A stretch of DNA of 8,219 nt, from NCBI GenBank assembly GCA_027316975.1, contig DAHVFL010000194.1, positions 1 to 8,219 on the forward strand. Direction: 5' to 3'. The notes beneath the pieces are model-generated. The model did not search any database and was not told the DNA's origin. It worked only from the letters and a program-made list of their open reading frames with translations. Shown one piece after another: positions 1 to 6,014 of this stretch; positions within the stretch are counted from its first letter, which is position 1; each line of letters opens with the position of its first letter. This stretch comes from Chloroflexota bacterium (GTDB lineage: Bacteria > Chloroflexota > Ktedonobacteria > Ktedonobacterales > Ktedonobacteraceae). A program made the position numbers and the translations under genes.

Positions 1-967
1 GTTCTACCGCGTCCATCGGGTCAAAACCTGGCTCAGCCGCTATATCCGCGTCAAAGAGCCAGTCGCACACCACCAGCGAACGATCGGGCGCGAGCGGCCA
101 CACGGTATGCGTCACCACGTGATCGCCCAGCAGATTTATCAGCACGTTCGGCAGCAGCACTTCTCCATAATACTTGCGCGTATCTTCCGGGAGTAATCCT
201 CTGAGAGGCGGACGGCTGGCCTTGCCCGTTATAGTGAATGCCTCAATACTCTCGGCCAGGAACGCGGCGTCTCCGCCTATATACGCCTTGCCCGAGCGGA
301 AGCCGGGCAGCATTTCGCACAATTCGGGATGCATAGGGCCACAATGGTAGCACTCCATGAAGTTTTCCAGCAGCAGTTTCCAGTTTGCCTGCACATCATA
401 CGTGATGCTCTTGCCAACCTTCAACGCGCCCAATCCATACCGGGCAAACGGCTCATACGTGCCGAAACGCTCCAGGATTACCGGCATCAGCTGCTCGGCC
501 ACCGGCGCGGGTTCGTCGGTAAGGCTGAGGTAGATAAAGCCCTCCCATACCTCCAGAGCCACCGGCAGCAGACCGAACGCGCTCCGCTCAAACTGCTCAT
601 TGCTCATCACATTAGGCGCACCAATCAGTCGCCCGTCCAGTCCATACGTCCAGGCATGGTAACGACACTGAATCGAGCCTTTCAACTGTCCCGCCATTTC
701 CGAGCACAACTGCGCCCCGCGATGCCGGCACACATTAAGGAAGGCGTTCAGCTTCCCCTCGCGATTGCGCATGACAATCACGCTTTCTTTGCCAACCGTC
801 ACCACCCGGTATGACCCAACATTGGCTAGAGCATCGGAGCGTCCAACACACACCCACATACTGGAGAAGATTTTCTCCAGTTCCAGTTCGTAAAGAGCAG
901 CATCATAGTAGTAGCGACCAGGCAGCGTAGAGAGGAAAAGCGGTTCGGAGCGTACCACCGTTGTCAT
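1..967 (-). CDS. Rieske [2Fe-2S] ring-hydroxylating oxygenase alpha subunit, partial (3' end beyond window)
   Basis: Catalytic subunit of a Rieske non-heme iron oxygenase. Such enzymes take electrons through a Rieske cluster and activate O2 at a mononuclear iron to hydroxylate or demethylate a substrate; the substrate cannot be read from sequence. The gene reads from ATG at 967 down to base 1 with no stop, giving 322 codons. The Rieske ligands are C80-x-H82 (CRHRG) and C101-x2-H104 (CRYHAW). The catalytic-domain signature ENFMECYHCGPMHPEL spans residues 201-216, with the iron-binding histidines H208 and H213 and the bridging acidic residue E205 visible. The last visible residues (FDPMDAVE) lie where the third iron ligand, an Asp, is expected. 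The start is supported by a Shine-Dalgarno (SD) GAGGTGA just upstream. The style resembles the choline/glycine-betaine/carnitine oxygenase branch (GbcA-like) as well as aromatic oxygenases, so I leave the substrate open. It is transcribed divergently from the sigma-factor cluster. Confidence 0.93.
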   Translation of the reverse strand, partial: MTTVVRSEPLFLSTLPGRYYYDAALYELELEKIFSSMWVCVGRSDALANVGSYRVVTVGKESVIVMRNREGKLNAFLNVCRHRGAQLCSEMAGQLKGSIQCRYHAWTYGLDGRLIGAPNVMSNEQFERSAFGLLPVALEVWEGFIYLSLTDEPAPVAEQLMPVILERFGTYEPFARYGLGALKVGKSITYDVQANWKLLLENFMECYHCGPMHPELCEMLPGFRSGKAYIGGDAAFLAESIEAFTITGKASRPPLRGLLPEDTRKYYGEVLLPNVLINLLGDHVVTHTVWPLAPDRSLVVCDWLFDADIAAEPGFDPMDAVE

Positions 968-1010
968 GTGTTCTCACCTCGACAAAGCAAATAAACAATG
1001 TTATGGCTAC

Positions 1011-1040
1011 AGTATACCCGAAAGGCCAGGCTTTACACAA
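1011..1040 (-). promoter_or_regulatory. Candidate sigma70-type promoter of the Rieske oxygenase gene
   Basis: On the minus strand a TATACT -10 box (1016-1011) lies 18 nt downstream of a TTGTGT -35-like box (1040-1035). This would start transcription near 1004, about 37 nt before the ATG at 967. The -10 is close to consensus, while the -35 keeps only the TTG. Position and spacing are right, but no start site is known. Confidence 0.5.
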
Positions 1041-1109
1041 GGGAACTGCGAAGCGGCGAAGCGAGGTGGCCGTCATCTTTGTGACTTTTATTGCTTGATG
1101 CCGTCTAAC

Positions 1110-1140
1110 CAAACAATTTTGAAGATGGAAAGATTGTTTG
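1110..1140 (+). other. Leader hairpin A (inverted repeat)
   Basis: CAAACAATTTT (1110-1120) pairs with AAGATTGTTTG (1130-1140), giving 11 pairs including one G-U, around a 9-nt loop. It lies in the divergent region upstream of the HTH/sigma cluster. Its right arm overlaps a segment (1124-1132) that could instead pair with 1185-1193, so hairpin A and that longer fold exclude each other. It could also be an operator for a dimeric DNA-binding protein, such as the HTH product encoded just downstream. Confidence 0.5.
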
Positions 1141-1142
1141 TC

Positions 1143-1176
1143 AGGTCTAATCCCCTTACCTGAGGGAATTAGACCT
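1143..1176 (+). other. Leader hairpin B (13-bp inverted repeat)
   Basis: AGGTCTAATCCCC (1143-1155) is the inverted repeat of GGGAATTAGACCT (1164-1176) apart from one C/A mismatch, with an 8-nt loop. In a minus-strand transcript the mismatch becomes a G-U pair and the stem is continuous. A shorter competing stem, TCAGGT (1141-1146) with ACCTGA (1158-1163), uses the same left arm. A run of seven T follows at 1198-1204, too far away for a classical terminator from this stem alone. It may be an operator or an attenuator element of the downstream cluster. Confidence 0.55.
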
Positions 1177-1182
1177 CCATCA

Positions 1183-1193
1183 TTCTTTCCATC
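1183..1193 (+). repeat. TTCTTTCCATC motif, copy 1 (upstream of HTH gene)
   Basis: The 11-base motif TTCTTTCCATC occurs here, 21 nt before the SD of the HTH gene. It recurs at 1469-1479 immediately before the SD of the sigma gene. Ten bases of it (TCTTTCCATC) occur inverted at 1124-1133. Three copies within about 360 bp in non-coding positions suggest a binding site or a base-pairing element. Confidence 0.4.
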
Positions 1194-1227
1194 CCTGTTT
1201 TTTTATTCACCTGTAGGAGCTATTCAC

Positions 1228-1434
1228 TTGGTAGATACATCAGAAGAAGAGTTATTGACTGTTCAGGAAGTTGCGCGGCGTTTGCGCGTCAACGAGGCCA
1301 CTGTACGCCGCTGGATTAAGACCGGCGCTTTAGAGGCGATTAAACTTCCTCATAATGGAAAACGCGAGATTTACCGGATTCGGCAATCCACCTTAAATTC
1401 CATCCTTACATACCTGCATATATCCGAATCATAG
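1228..1434 (+). CDS. Small excisionase/MerR-type helix-turn-helix DNA-binding protein
   Basis: A 68-residue protein that is almost entirely one winged HTH domain of the excisionase (HTH_17) type. LLTVQEVARRLRVNEATVRRW (about residues 9-29) gives the helix-turn-helix, and the following IKTGALEAIKLP with REIYRI forms the wing. Such domains act as excisionases or as small transcription regulators. With no integrase or attachment site nearby, a regulator of the adjacent sigma cluster is the likelier role. I chose the TTG at 1228 because AGGAG (1215-1219) sits 8 nt upstream and homology begins just after it. The frame stays open upstream to 1138, but that extension crosses hairpin B and has no domain character. 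The sigma gene follows after 58 nt on the same strand, so the two are probably co-transcribed. Confidence 0.8.
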   Translation: MVDTSEEELLTVQEVARRLRVNEATVRRWIKTGALEAIKLPHNGKREIYRIRQSTLNSILTYLHISES

Positions 1435-1468
1435 ACGTAATCCGTGTTAGAGAGAAAGCGCATCTATT

Positions 1469-1479
1469 TTCTTTCCATC
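1469..1479 (+). promoter_or_regulatory. TTCTTTCCATC motif, copy 2, abutting the sigma-gene ribosome-binding site
   Basis: Second exact copy of the 11-base motif found at 1183-1193. It ends directly against GGAG (1480-1483), the SD of the sigma gene, whose ATG is at 1493. Pairing with the inverted copy at 1124-1133 in the leader would place a helix against the SD. This is a candidate site for translational or transcriptional control; no function is shown. Confidence 0.4.
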
Positions 1480-1492
1480 GGAGTATTGCACT

Positions 1493-2155
1493 ATGGTATC
1501 ACTCACAGATGAAGAACTGGTAAAACGGTGTAAGGCGGAACTTCCTGGCGATACACGAAGTTACGAGATCCTGGTGCAACGCTATATAAGCCGCGTGTAT
1601 AGCGTAGTTTACCGTGTATTCGGCAACAAAGAAGAGGCCGAGGACATTACACAGGAAGTTTTCATCAAAGTCTACAACGGTCTCAAAAAGTTCGAGCAGC
1701 AGGCTTCTTTTTCGACCTGGATTTACAGAATCGCTACGAACTGTGCATTGGACAGTCTTGATAAAATGCAACGGCGACCTAAAATACAAATTCGGCTCTT
1801 CAACAGCAAAGATCAACACGAGACCGAACAGAACGACCTCGACCTCCACGCTTCGATGGAAGCTGTACCTGAGGAGATGGTTGTGCGATCTGAACTGAGA
1901 GAGTGCATCAATAACGTACTCAAGAAGCTTGATCGCGAACAGGCTCGCCTGCTGCTCTTACGAGATTTTGATGATCGTAGTTATGAAGAGATCGCGAAGG
2001 TACTTGAGTCGGGCCTCAGCGCAGTGAAAATGCGAATTCACCGCGCCCGCCTTGCCTTTCAGCGCCTGTTTGGTCAGATGTGTGGTAGTATACATCTTTC
2101 ATACTCCGCATCAACCAGCGGTTCCAGCCCTAAGGTCAAAACGAAAAAGGAGTAA
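1493..2155 (+). CDS. ECF-type RNA polymerase sigma factor (sigma-70 family)
   Basis: A 220-residue alternative sigma factor that redirects RNA polymerase to a specific promoter set. Region 2 spans about residues 24-91, with the characteristic EEAEDITQEVFIKVY (47-61), which binds core polymerase, followed by FSTWIYRIATNCALDSL, the -10 recognition part. Region 4 spans about 135-193, with DFDDRSYEEIAKVL and SAVKMRIHRAR forming the -35-binding HTH. There is no region 1 or 3, as expected for the extracytoplasmic-function (ECF) group. A 27-residue Ser/Lys-rich tail follows region 4 and is not part of the family core. The start ATG has GGAG at 1480-1483. The stop overlaps the SD region of the next gene, which begins 3 nt later, so translation of sigma and anti-sigma is probably coupled. 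It lies between a DNA-binding regulator and a putative anti-sigma, the usual setting of a self-regulating ECF locus. Confidence 0.95.
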   Translation: MVSLTDEELVKRCKAELPGDTRSYEILVQRYISRVYSVVYRVFGNKEEAEDITQEVFIKVYNGLKKFEQQASFSTWIYRIATNCALDSLDKMQRRPKIQIRLFNSKDQHETEQNDLDLHASMEAVPEEMVVRSELRECINNVLKKLDREQARLLLLRDFDDRSYEEIAKVLESGLSAVKMRIHRARLAFQRLFGQMCGSIHLSYSASTSGSSPKVKTKKE

Positions 2156-2158
2156 ACC

Positions 2159-2527
2159 ATGAACTGCGATGAACTTGCCGCGCTTCTCCCTGATCTGGTT
2201 GATGGCGCTCTCTCCGAGGCCGTACGCGCTGAGGCAGAAGCAGCCCTTCCACGATGCCCACAGTGCCAGCAAGAGCTTGAAATCGCTCGCCAGGTTCACG
2301 CATTGCTTTTCCAATTGCAGACCGAACATGCCAGCCTGCACATCCCGGCTGGTTTCGAGTCAAGGCTGCTGGCAAAAGTGCGAGCGCAGAATAGCGGGAA
2401 AGAGTTTTTAGATTTGTCTTCAAAAGCCTTCGCGGAGTGGTTATTAGAATTTATTGAACTGGTGGGAGGCTTGCTGGACCCACGAGTAAATGGCAGCCTA
2501 TCCCCCCATTCCGGTACAGTGTCATAA
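2159..2527 (+). CDS. Putative anti-sigma factor with atypical zinc-finger (zf-HC2-like) motif
   Basis: A 122-residue protein probably holding the upstream ECF sigma factor inactive. The N-terminus has the ZAS/zf-HC2 layout: C3, a helix with LLPDLVDGALSE, then C33-P-Q-C36 followed by QQELE. In the classical motif a His lies four residues before the CxxC; here that position is Ala29 (AALPRCPQC), so only three of four zinc ligands are present. No convincing transmembrane helix is seen: the hydrophobic stretch FAEWLLEFIELVGGLL (about 91-106) is interrupted by charges and looks amphipathic. The protein may therefore be soluble or peripherally attached. The start is well supported: AAGGAG (2147-2152) lies 6 nt before the ATG and overlaps the end of the sigma gene. 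Pairing with the sigma factor is inferred from position and motif. Confidence 0.75.
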   Translation: MNCDELAALLPDLVDGALSEAVRAEAEAALPRCPQCQQELEIARQVHALLFQLQTEHASLHIPAGFESRLLAKVRAQNSGKEFLDLSSKAFAEWLLEFIELVGGLLDPRVNGSLSPHSGTVS

Positions 2528-2560
2528 CGCTGGTGCGTAGTAAGAAAGAGAGGTTCTGCT

Positions 2561-3466
2561 ATGAGTTTTCAGCCAGTCTTTGACGCGCTTACCAAAATTT
2601 TATTCGACATTATCAATTTCATTCCGCGTTTTGTCAATGGCTTGATTATTCTGATTGTCGGCTATTTGATTAGCAGGTTAGTTCGCTGGATAGTGCGAGT
2701 GGTCTTGCGTCAAATTCACTTCGATCAACTGTCTGATCGTACCGGCATTACCAATGCTCTGGATACACTGGGCGTCAGAATACCGCTATCTGCTGTGATT
2801 GCCCAGGTCGTGTTTTTTTTCCTGTTGCTCAGCTTTGCCATTTCAGCCGTGGCACTTATGGGCTTGACCGCCGTCGCGGACCTTTTGCAAAGCGTGCTGC
2901 GCTTTGTGCCCAGGGCTATTAGCGCTGGCATCATCATTATCTTTGGCTCGATGCTGGCGCGGTTGCTGGGCGCTACCATAACGGCGGTGGCAGAGAACGT
3001 CAATATCACCTATGGGAAAGTGCTGGGTAAAATTATCGAATACGCCGTGCTGGCCTTCGTCATCGTGCTGGCAATCTCAACGCTGGGAGTGGATACCACC
3101 ATACTTACCAGCAGTCTGACCATCATCATCGCCTCCACTGGTCTGGCAATCGCCCTCACCTTTGCGCTGGGCGCTCGCGAAGCGGCTCGTAATGTCATCG
3201 CCGGCCACTACGTTCGCCAGCGTTTCCAGCCCGGTCAGCGACTGACGCTTGGCGAATACAATGGCCGCGTGCGTTTAACGAGTGGCGCGTATACCGTCCT
3301 TGAAACAGGAGGCGAAGGCGGCGAGCAAAGCACGGTCTCCCTTCCAAACTCTTTCTTGTTGCAGTACGCCGTACAGGGACAGGAAGTGCCACAAAGCGCG
3401 CCACAGCAAAACGCACCGGAACCGGACTCCACTCCGGAACCGGAGAACCCCGCAGAAAATGCCTGA
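2561..3466 (+). CDS. MscS-like mechanosensitive channel family membrane protein with conserved TM-helix repeats
   Basis: A 301-residue multi-pass membrane protein, likely a small-conductance mechanosensitive channel homologue that could release solutes on membrane tension. Predicted helices lie at about residues 24-49, 79-102, 119-143, 155-177 and 181-203. The helix after FIPRFVNGLIILIVG (20-34) is echoed by FVPRAISAGIIIIFG (115-129), an internal repeat typical of the 'conserved TM helix' family. The last helix runs into ALGAREAARNVIAGHYVRQ, resembling the MscS pore helix TM3. It is followed by a short beta domain (GQRLTLGEYNGRVRL and LPNSFLLQYAV, about 227-272). The C-terminus (about 277-301) is a Pro/Gln/Glu-rich tail. 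The SD is GAGAGG (2548-2553). It follows the anti-sigma gene by 33 nt in the same apparent operon. An 8-T run at 2813-2820 lies inside the gene. Ion conduction has not been shown for this family branch. Confidence 0.88.
   Translation: MSFQPVFDALTKILFDIINFIPRFVNGLIILIVGYLISRLVRWIVRVVLRQIHFDQLSDRTGITNALDTLGVRIPLSAVIAQVVFFFLLLSFAISAVALMGLTAVADLLQSVLRFVPRAISAGIIIIFGSMLARLLGATITAVAENVNITYGKVLGKIIEYAVLAFVIVLAISTLGVDTTILTSSLTIIIASTGLAIALTFALGAREAARNVIAGHYVRQRFQPGQRLTLGEYNGRVRLTSGAYTVLETGGEGGEQSTVSLPNSFLLQYAVQGQEVPQSAPQQNAPEPDSTPEPENPAENA
3416..3444 (+). repeat. Direct repeat coding the Pro-Glu tail of the first MscS-like protein
   Basis: CCGGAACCGGA occurs at 3416-3426 and again at 3434-3444, an 18-bp period equal to six codons. 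It encodes the PEPDST/PEPENP part of the C-terminal low-complexity tail. This looks like a small tandem expansion; the tail length may vary between strains. Confidence 0.5.
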
Positions 3467-3538
3467 ATAGCATCTGTGACTTTTTTTTGAGGATCCCGTC
3501 TGACCTGCCAGACCGCATTTTTGCGGAGGCGTAGTGAA

Positions 3539-4363
3539 ATGCATCGATACGCATTCACTATCGATATTCACACCATACAGAAAGGGATTTCTCTCGTGGA
3601 AAATATTGGTGTTTCAATTGTCAACGCGCTCAACGATGCGTTGAAACTCATCCTTACCTTCATCCCACGCATCGTGGGTTTTCTGATCATCCTGATCGTC
3701 GGCCTGATTATCGCAACGGCGGTCAGTAAGGCGCTGACCGTCATACTACGTAAGGTGGGATTTGACCGCCTGGCGAACAGGATCGGTTTGACGCGCTTCG
3801 AACAACGCATGGGCATCTCATTGGACCCGGCAGGCGTGCTGGGCAAAATAGTCTACTGGTTCTTGTTGTTGATCTTCCTGGTTCCCGCCGCCGATGCGCT
3901 GGGATTACCCGCCGTCAGCAATATCCTGAATCAACTGGTCGCCTACATCCCCAATGTGTTTGTCGCTATCCTGGTACTCTTCCTGGGTACCCTGGCGGCT
4001 ATGTTCGTCGCGGACATCGTGCGTGGCGCAACCGCCAGCGCGAACATTGGCAATCCATCCATCTTTGCTGGCATCGCGCGCTGGGCCATCATCGGCTTCG
4101 CCGCCTTAATTGCCCTCGAGCAGCTACAGATCGCCCCTTCGCTCCTCAACGAACTCTTCGGAGGTGTTATAGCCGCCGTAGCTCTCGCATTCGCCCTGGC
4201 CTTTGGCCTGGGTGGGCGTGAGACTGCCCAACGCTTGCTCTCCCGTGGAGAAAATTCGGTAAGCAAAATCTCTCAACAGGTAAGCACGCAGCCAACCGCC
4301 CAGGAGAGTATCTCGGCCCAGGCGCAGGCTGAGAAACTTCGCAACCCGCGCGAAAGGGCATAA
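3539..4363 (+). CDS. MscS-type conserved TM-helix membrane protein lacking the beta domain
   Basis: A 274-residue multi-pass membrane protein, a diverged tandem paralogue of the preceding gene. FIPRIVGFLIILIVG (41-55), then KVGFDRLANRIGLTRFE, matches FIPRFVNGLIILIVG and HFDQLSDRTGIT in the neighbour. A second copy of the helix unit begins at YIPNVFVAILVLFLG. The last helix ends in FALAFGLGGRETAQRL, corresponding to the pore-helix end FALGAREAARNV. It then passes directly into a 40-residue Gln/Ser/Lys-rich cytoplasmic tail, so the MscS beta domain is absent. The ATG at 3539 has GGAGG (3525-3529) 9 nt upstream. A GTG at 3596 with AAAGGGA upstream would give an N-terminus matching the paralogue almost exactly and is a serious alternative. 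It may form mixed assemblies with its neighbour; this is inference. It ends the cluster, just before the hairpin at 4390. Confidence 0.85.
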   Translation: MHRYAFTIDIHTIQKGISLVENIGVSIVNALNDALKLILTFIPRIVGFLIILIVGLIIATAVSKALTVILRKVGFDRLANRIGLTRFEQRMGISLDPAGVLGKIVYWFLLLIFLVPAADALGLPAVSNILNQLVAYIPNVFVAILVLFLGTLAAMFVADIVRGATASANIGNPSIFAGIARWAIIGFAALIALEQLQIAPSLLNELFGGVIAAVALAFALAFGLGGRETAQRLLSRGENSVSKISQQVSTQPTAQESISAQAQAEKLRNPRERA

Positions 4364-4389
4364 CCAACCACTGGGGATTGCTCAATTGA

Positions 4390-4446
4390 AGAGAGGGAGC
4401 CGTGCATATTGCTCCCTCTCTCTCTTCCATCTTTGCGAATTTTTTA
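4390..4446 (+). terminator. Probable transcription terminator of the sigma/MscS-like cluster
   Basis: AGAGAGGGAGC (4390-4400) and GCTCCCTCTCT (4411-4421) form a perfect 11-bp stem with a 10-nt loop, 26 nt after the stop of the second membrane-protein gene. A pyrimidine-rich stretch follows. A run of six T (4440-4445) comes about 18 nt later, so the U-tract is not adjacent as in the textbook case. It probably also shields the convergent minus-strand SDR remnant. Confidence 0.65.
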
Positions 4447-4513
4447 TATCCTAAATCAGGTTTTTCTCGTTGCGCACGATGCTTGACAACTTTTGCTTTT
4501 TAAAGAACCTGCT

Positions 4514-5045
4514 TCAATGTCCGTTTTCGTTGTAGGTGCGCACCACTCGCTGCCCCAAAACCGTAAGGAAAGACCGGGTGATCGGAGTCTCGCTTTCACC
4601 ACCACTGCGAGCAGACGTACCTGCCCCTTCGCCTGAAGGGCAAGAAGCGATTGACGATACCCAGAATATCGGCGGTCAATCCCGGAAAGAGGCCGTGGAA
4701 ACGCGGCCAAAGCGCGTCGTTACCTGCTTCATCATATCTAGCGCCTGGTCACGATCGGTGAGATCGCACGGGATCACCATGATCTCCGCGCCTTTCTCTG
4801 ATAAGATTGCCTGTGCGCGTTCCAACTCTCCTTCATCGCGAGCGCACACTGCCAATCGCGCTCCATGCCGCGCAAATTCTTCCGCCATCACCAATCCCAA
4901 CCCGCGCGAACCACCCGTTATCAGCACTACCTGCCCCTCCAAATTCAAGCGAGGCTGCCATAGATTTTTTGCTCAGCAGCAACAAACCTGTCCCTGCCGC
5001 AATCAATGTCAGTGAATTAATGATGGAGTTATTCTTATCTGACAT
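4514..5045 (-). pseudogene. Degenerate short-chain dehydrogenase/reductase (SDR) with N-terminal membrane anchor
   Basis: Remnant of an SDR oxidoreductase gene, readable in pieces. ATG at 5045, with SD AGGAG upstream, opens MSDKNNSIINSLTLIAAG, then TGLLLLSK, a membrane anchor. At the six-A run (minus strand, 4970-4965) the frame must shift by one to continue as NLWQPRLNLEGQVVLITGG, then SRGLGLVMAEEFARHGA, the TGGSRGLG cofactor-binding motif. It runs on to VIPCDLTDRDQALDMM and FGRV. The expected NNAG, catalytic YxxxK and substrate-binding middle are then missing. The sequence resumes in another frame with FHGLFPGLTADILGIVNRFL, the kind of C-terminus seen in this SDR type. It shifts once more to SGEGAGTSARSGGESETP and ITRSFLTVLGQRVVRTYNEN, stopping at 4514. 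About half of a normal 330-350-codon gene is lost, with three disruptions. No active enzyme is expected. Confidence 0.85.
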
Positions 5046-5105
5046 GTATGTTCTCCTGTACTTGACTTTCTACCACTAATACGTCTGCGCGGCTCGTAGC
5101 GTTTC

Positions 5106-5122
5106 TTGTCGCCTCAAGACAA
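5106..5122. other. Short inverted repeat in the divergent SDR-remnant/SRPBCC intergenic region
   Basis: TTGTC (5106-5110) and GACAA (5118-5122) flank a 7-nt spacer in the 177-bp region between the divergent SDR remnant and SRPBCC gene. It could be a small operator, but the arms are only 5 bp and chance occurrence is possible. I found no convincing -35/-10 pair in this intergenic region. Confidence 0.2.
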
Positions 5123-5222
5123 TCTGAGCAGGAAAGGCAAACTCATCATAAACCATTTAGAGAATTTCGCCGTAATACCCTTGTAATTTGTCTCAATAAA
5201 CATGATGAAAGAAGGAAAGGAA

Positions 5223-6008
5223 ATGCCATCACCAACCACAGAACAAATTCGCAACGCTCTCCAGCAGGAAGATGTAGCGCGGCAAAGCCATCAAAAGCGA
5301 GACAGGATCAACCTGGGTCAAATTGAGCGCTGGCTCTCAGGTCTCACCGGCGGTGTACTTTTAGGCTATGGCATTCTGCGCCGCGATTGGATAGGCGCCA
5401 CTATGGCTGCTGTGGGCAGCGCGCTGGTTGTGCGTGGGACCACCGGTCATAGTTTCCTGTATCAGGGATTGAATATCAATACGTCGCAACAGGAGAGGCA
5501 GAACGCCACCAGCATACAGCATAACCAGGGGAACAAGATCGTGCGAGCAGTCACTATTCAAAAATCGCCTGAAGAACTGTACCATTTCTGGCGCAACTTT
5601 GAAAACCTGCCGCGCTTTATGCAGCACCTGCAATCCGTAACGGTAAAAGACCTTACCCATTCACGCTGGGTCGCCAAAGCGCCTGCCGGAAAAGAGGTTG
5701 CCTGGGATGCCGAGATCATCAACGAAAAAGAGAACCAATTGATCGCGTGGCGCTCCGTTGGAGACGCCGATATTGATAACGCGGGTTCTGTGCATTTCAC
5801 TCCCGCCCCCGGTGGGCGCGGCACCGTCGTCAAAGTGGTGCTTGAGTATAAGCCACCTGCCGGAAAAGCAGGGCAGCTTGTAGCAAAAATCTTCGGCGAG
5901 GAACCCGATACACAGGTCCGCGAGGATTTGCGCCACTTCAAACAAATGATGGAAGCTGGGGAGATTCCCGCCACAGAAGGACAACCTTCCGGTCGCAACA
6001 AGCAATAA
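5223..6008 (+). CDS. Membrane-anchored SRPBCC (polyketide cyclase/dehydrase, START-like) protein with DUF2892-type N-terminus
   Basis: A 261-residue two-part protein. Residues about 30-87 form a DUF2892/YgaP-like hairpin of two membrane segments (LSGLTGGVLLGYGIL and WIGATMAAVGSALVV), ending in the conserved RGTTGHSFLYQGLNIN. Residues about 104-240 are an SRPBCC domain opening with IVRAVTIQKSPEELYHFWRN, then FENLPRFM, the usual signature of the 'cyclase/dehydrase' subgroup, followed by WRSVGDADIDNAGSVHF and a C-terminal helix (REDLRHFKQMMEAG). SRPBCC folds bind hydrophobic ligands in a deep pocket; the ligand here is unknown. I chose ATG 5223 because AAGGAAAGG (5212-5220) lies just upstream; ATGs at 5202 and 5205 are in frame but lack an SD. 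The dehydrogenase gene follows after 36 nt, so they are probably an operon. It is transcribed away from the SDR remnant. Confidence 0.87.
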   Translation: MPSPTTEQIRNALQQEDVARQSHQKRDRINLGQIERWLSGLTGGVLLGYGILRRDWIGATMAAVGSALVVRGTTGHSFLYQGLNINTSQQERQNATSIQHNQGNKIVRAVTIQKSPEELYHFWRNFENLPRFMQHLQSVTVKDLTHSRWVAKAPAGKEVAWDAEIINEKENQLIAWRSVGDADIDNAGSVHFTPAPGGRGTVVKVVLEYKPPAGKAGQLVAKIFGEEPDTQVREDLRHFKQMMEAGEIPATEGQPSGRNKQ

Positions 6009-6014
6009 GAAGCA

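Noticed and set aside
329..814. 161-codon plus-strand open frame
   Set aside because: It lies entirely antisense to the Rieske oxygenase, whose cofactor motifs are unmistakable on the minus strand; it has no domain character and no suitable SD.
1138..1227. Upstream extension of the HTH protein by 30 residues
   Set aside because: The extension crosses hairpin B and has no domain features; the TTG at 1228 has a well-placed AGGAG and matches the onset of the HTH domain.
1228..1434. Excisionase of an integrated mobile element
   Set aside because: The domain fits, but there is no integrase, attachment repeat, tRNA or phage gene in the window, and the gene heads a sigma-factor cluster.
3481..3527. 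T8 run and GTCTG/CAGAC repeat between the two MscS-like genes as a terminator
   Set aside because: The T-run precedes the repeat rather than following it and the stem is only 5 bp, so an internal terminator is not supported.
4536..5079. Plus-strand open frames over the SDR remnant
   Set aside because: They are shadows of the minus-strand SDR pieces; the translations show no family motif, while the minus strand carries the TGGSRGLG motif.
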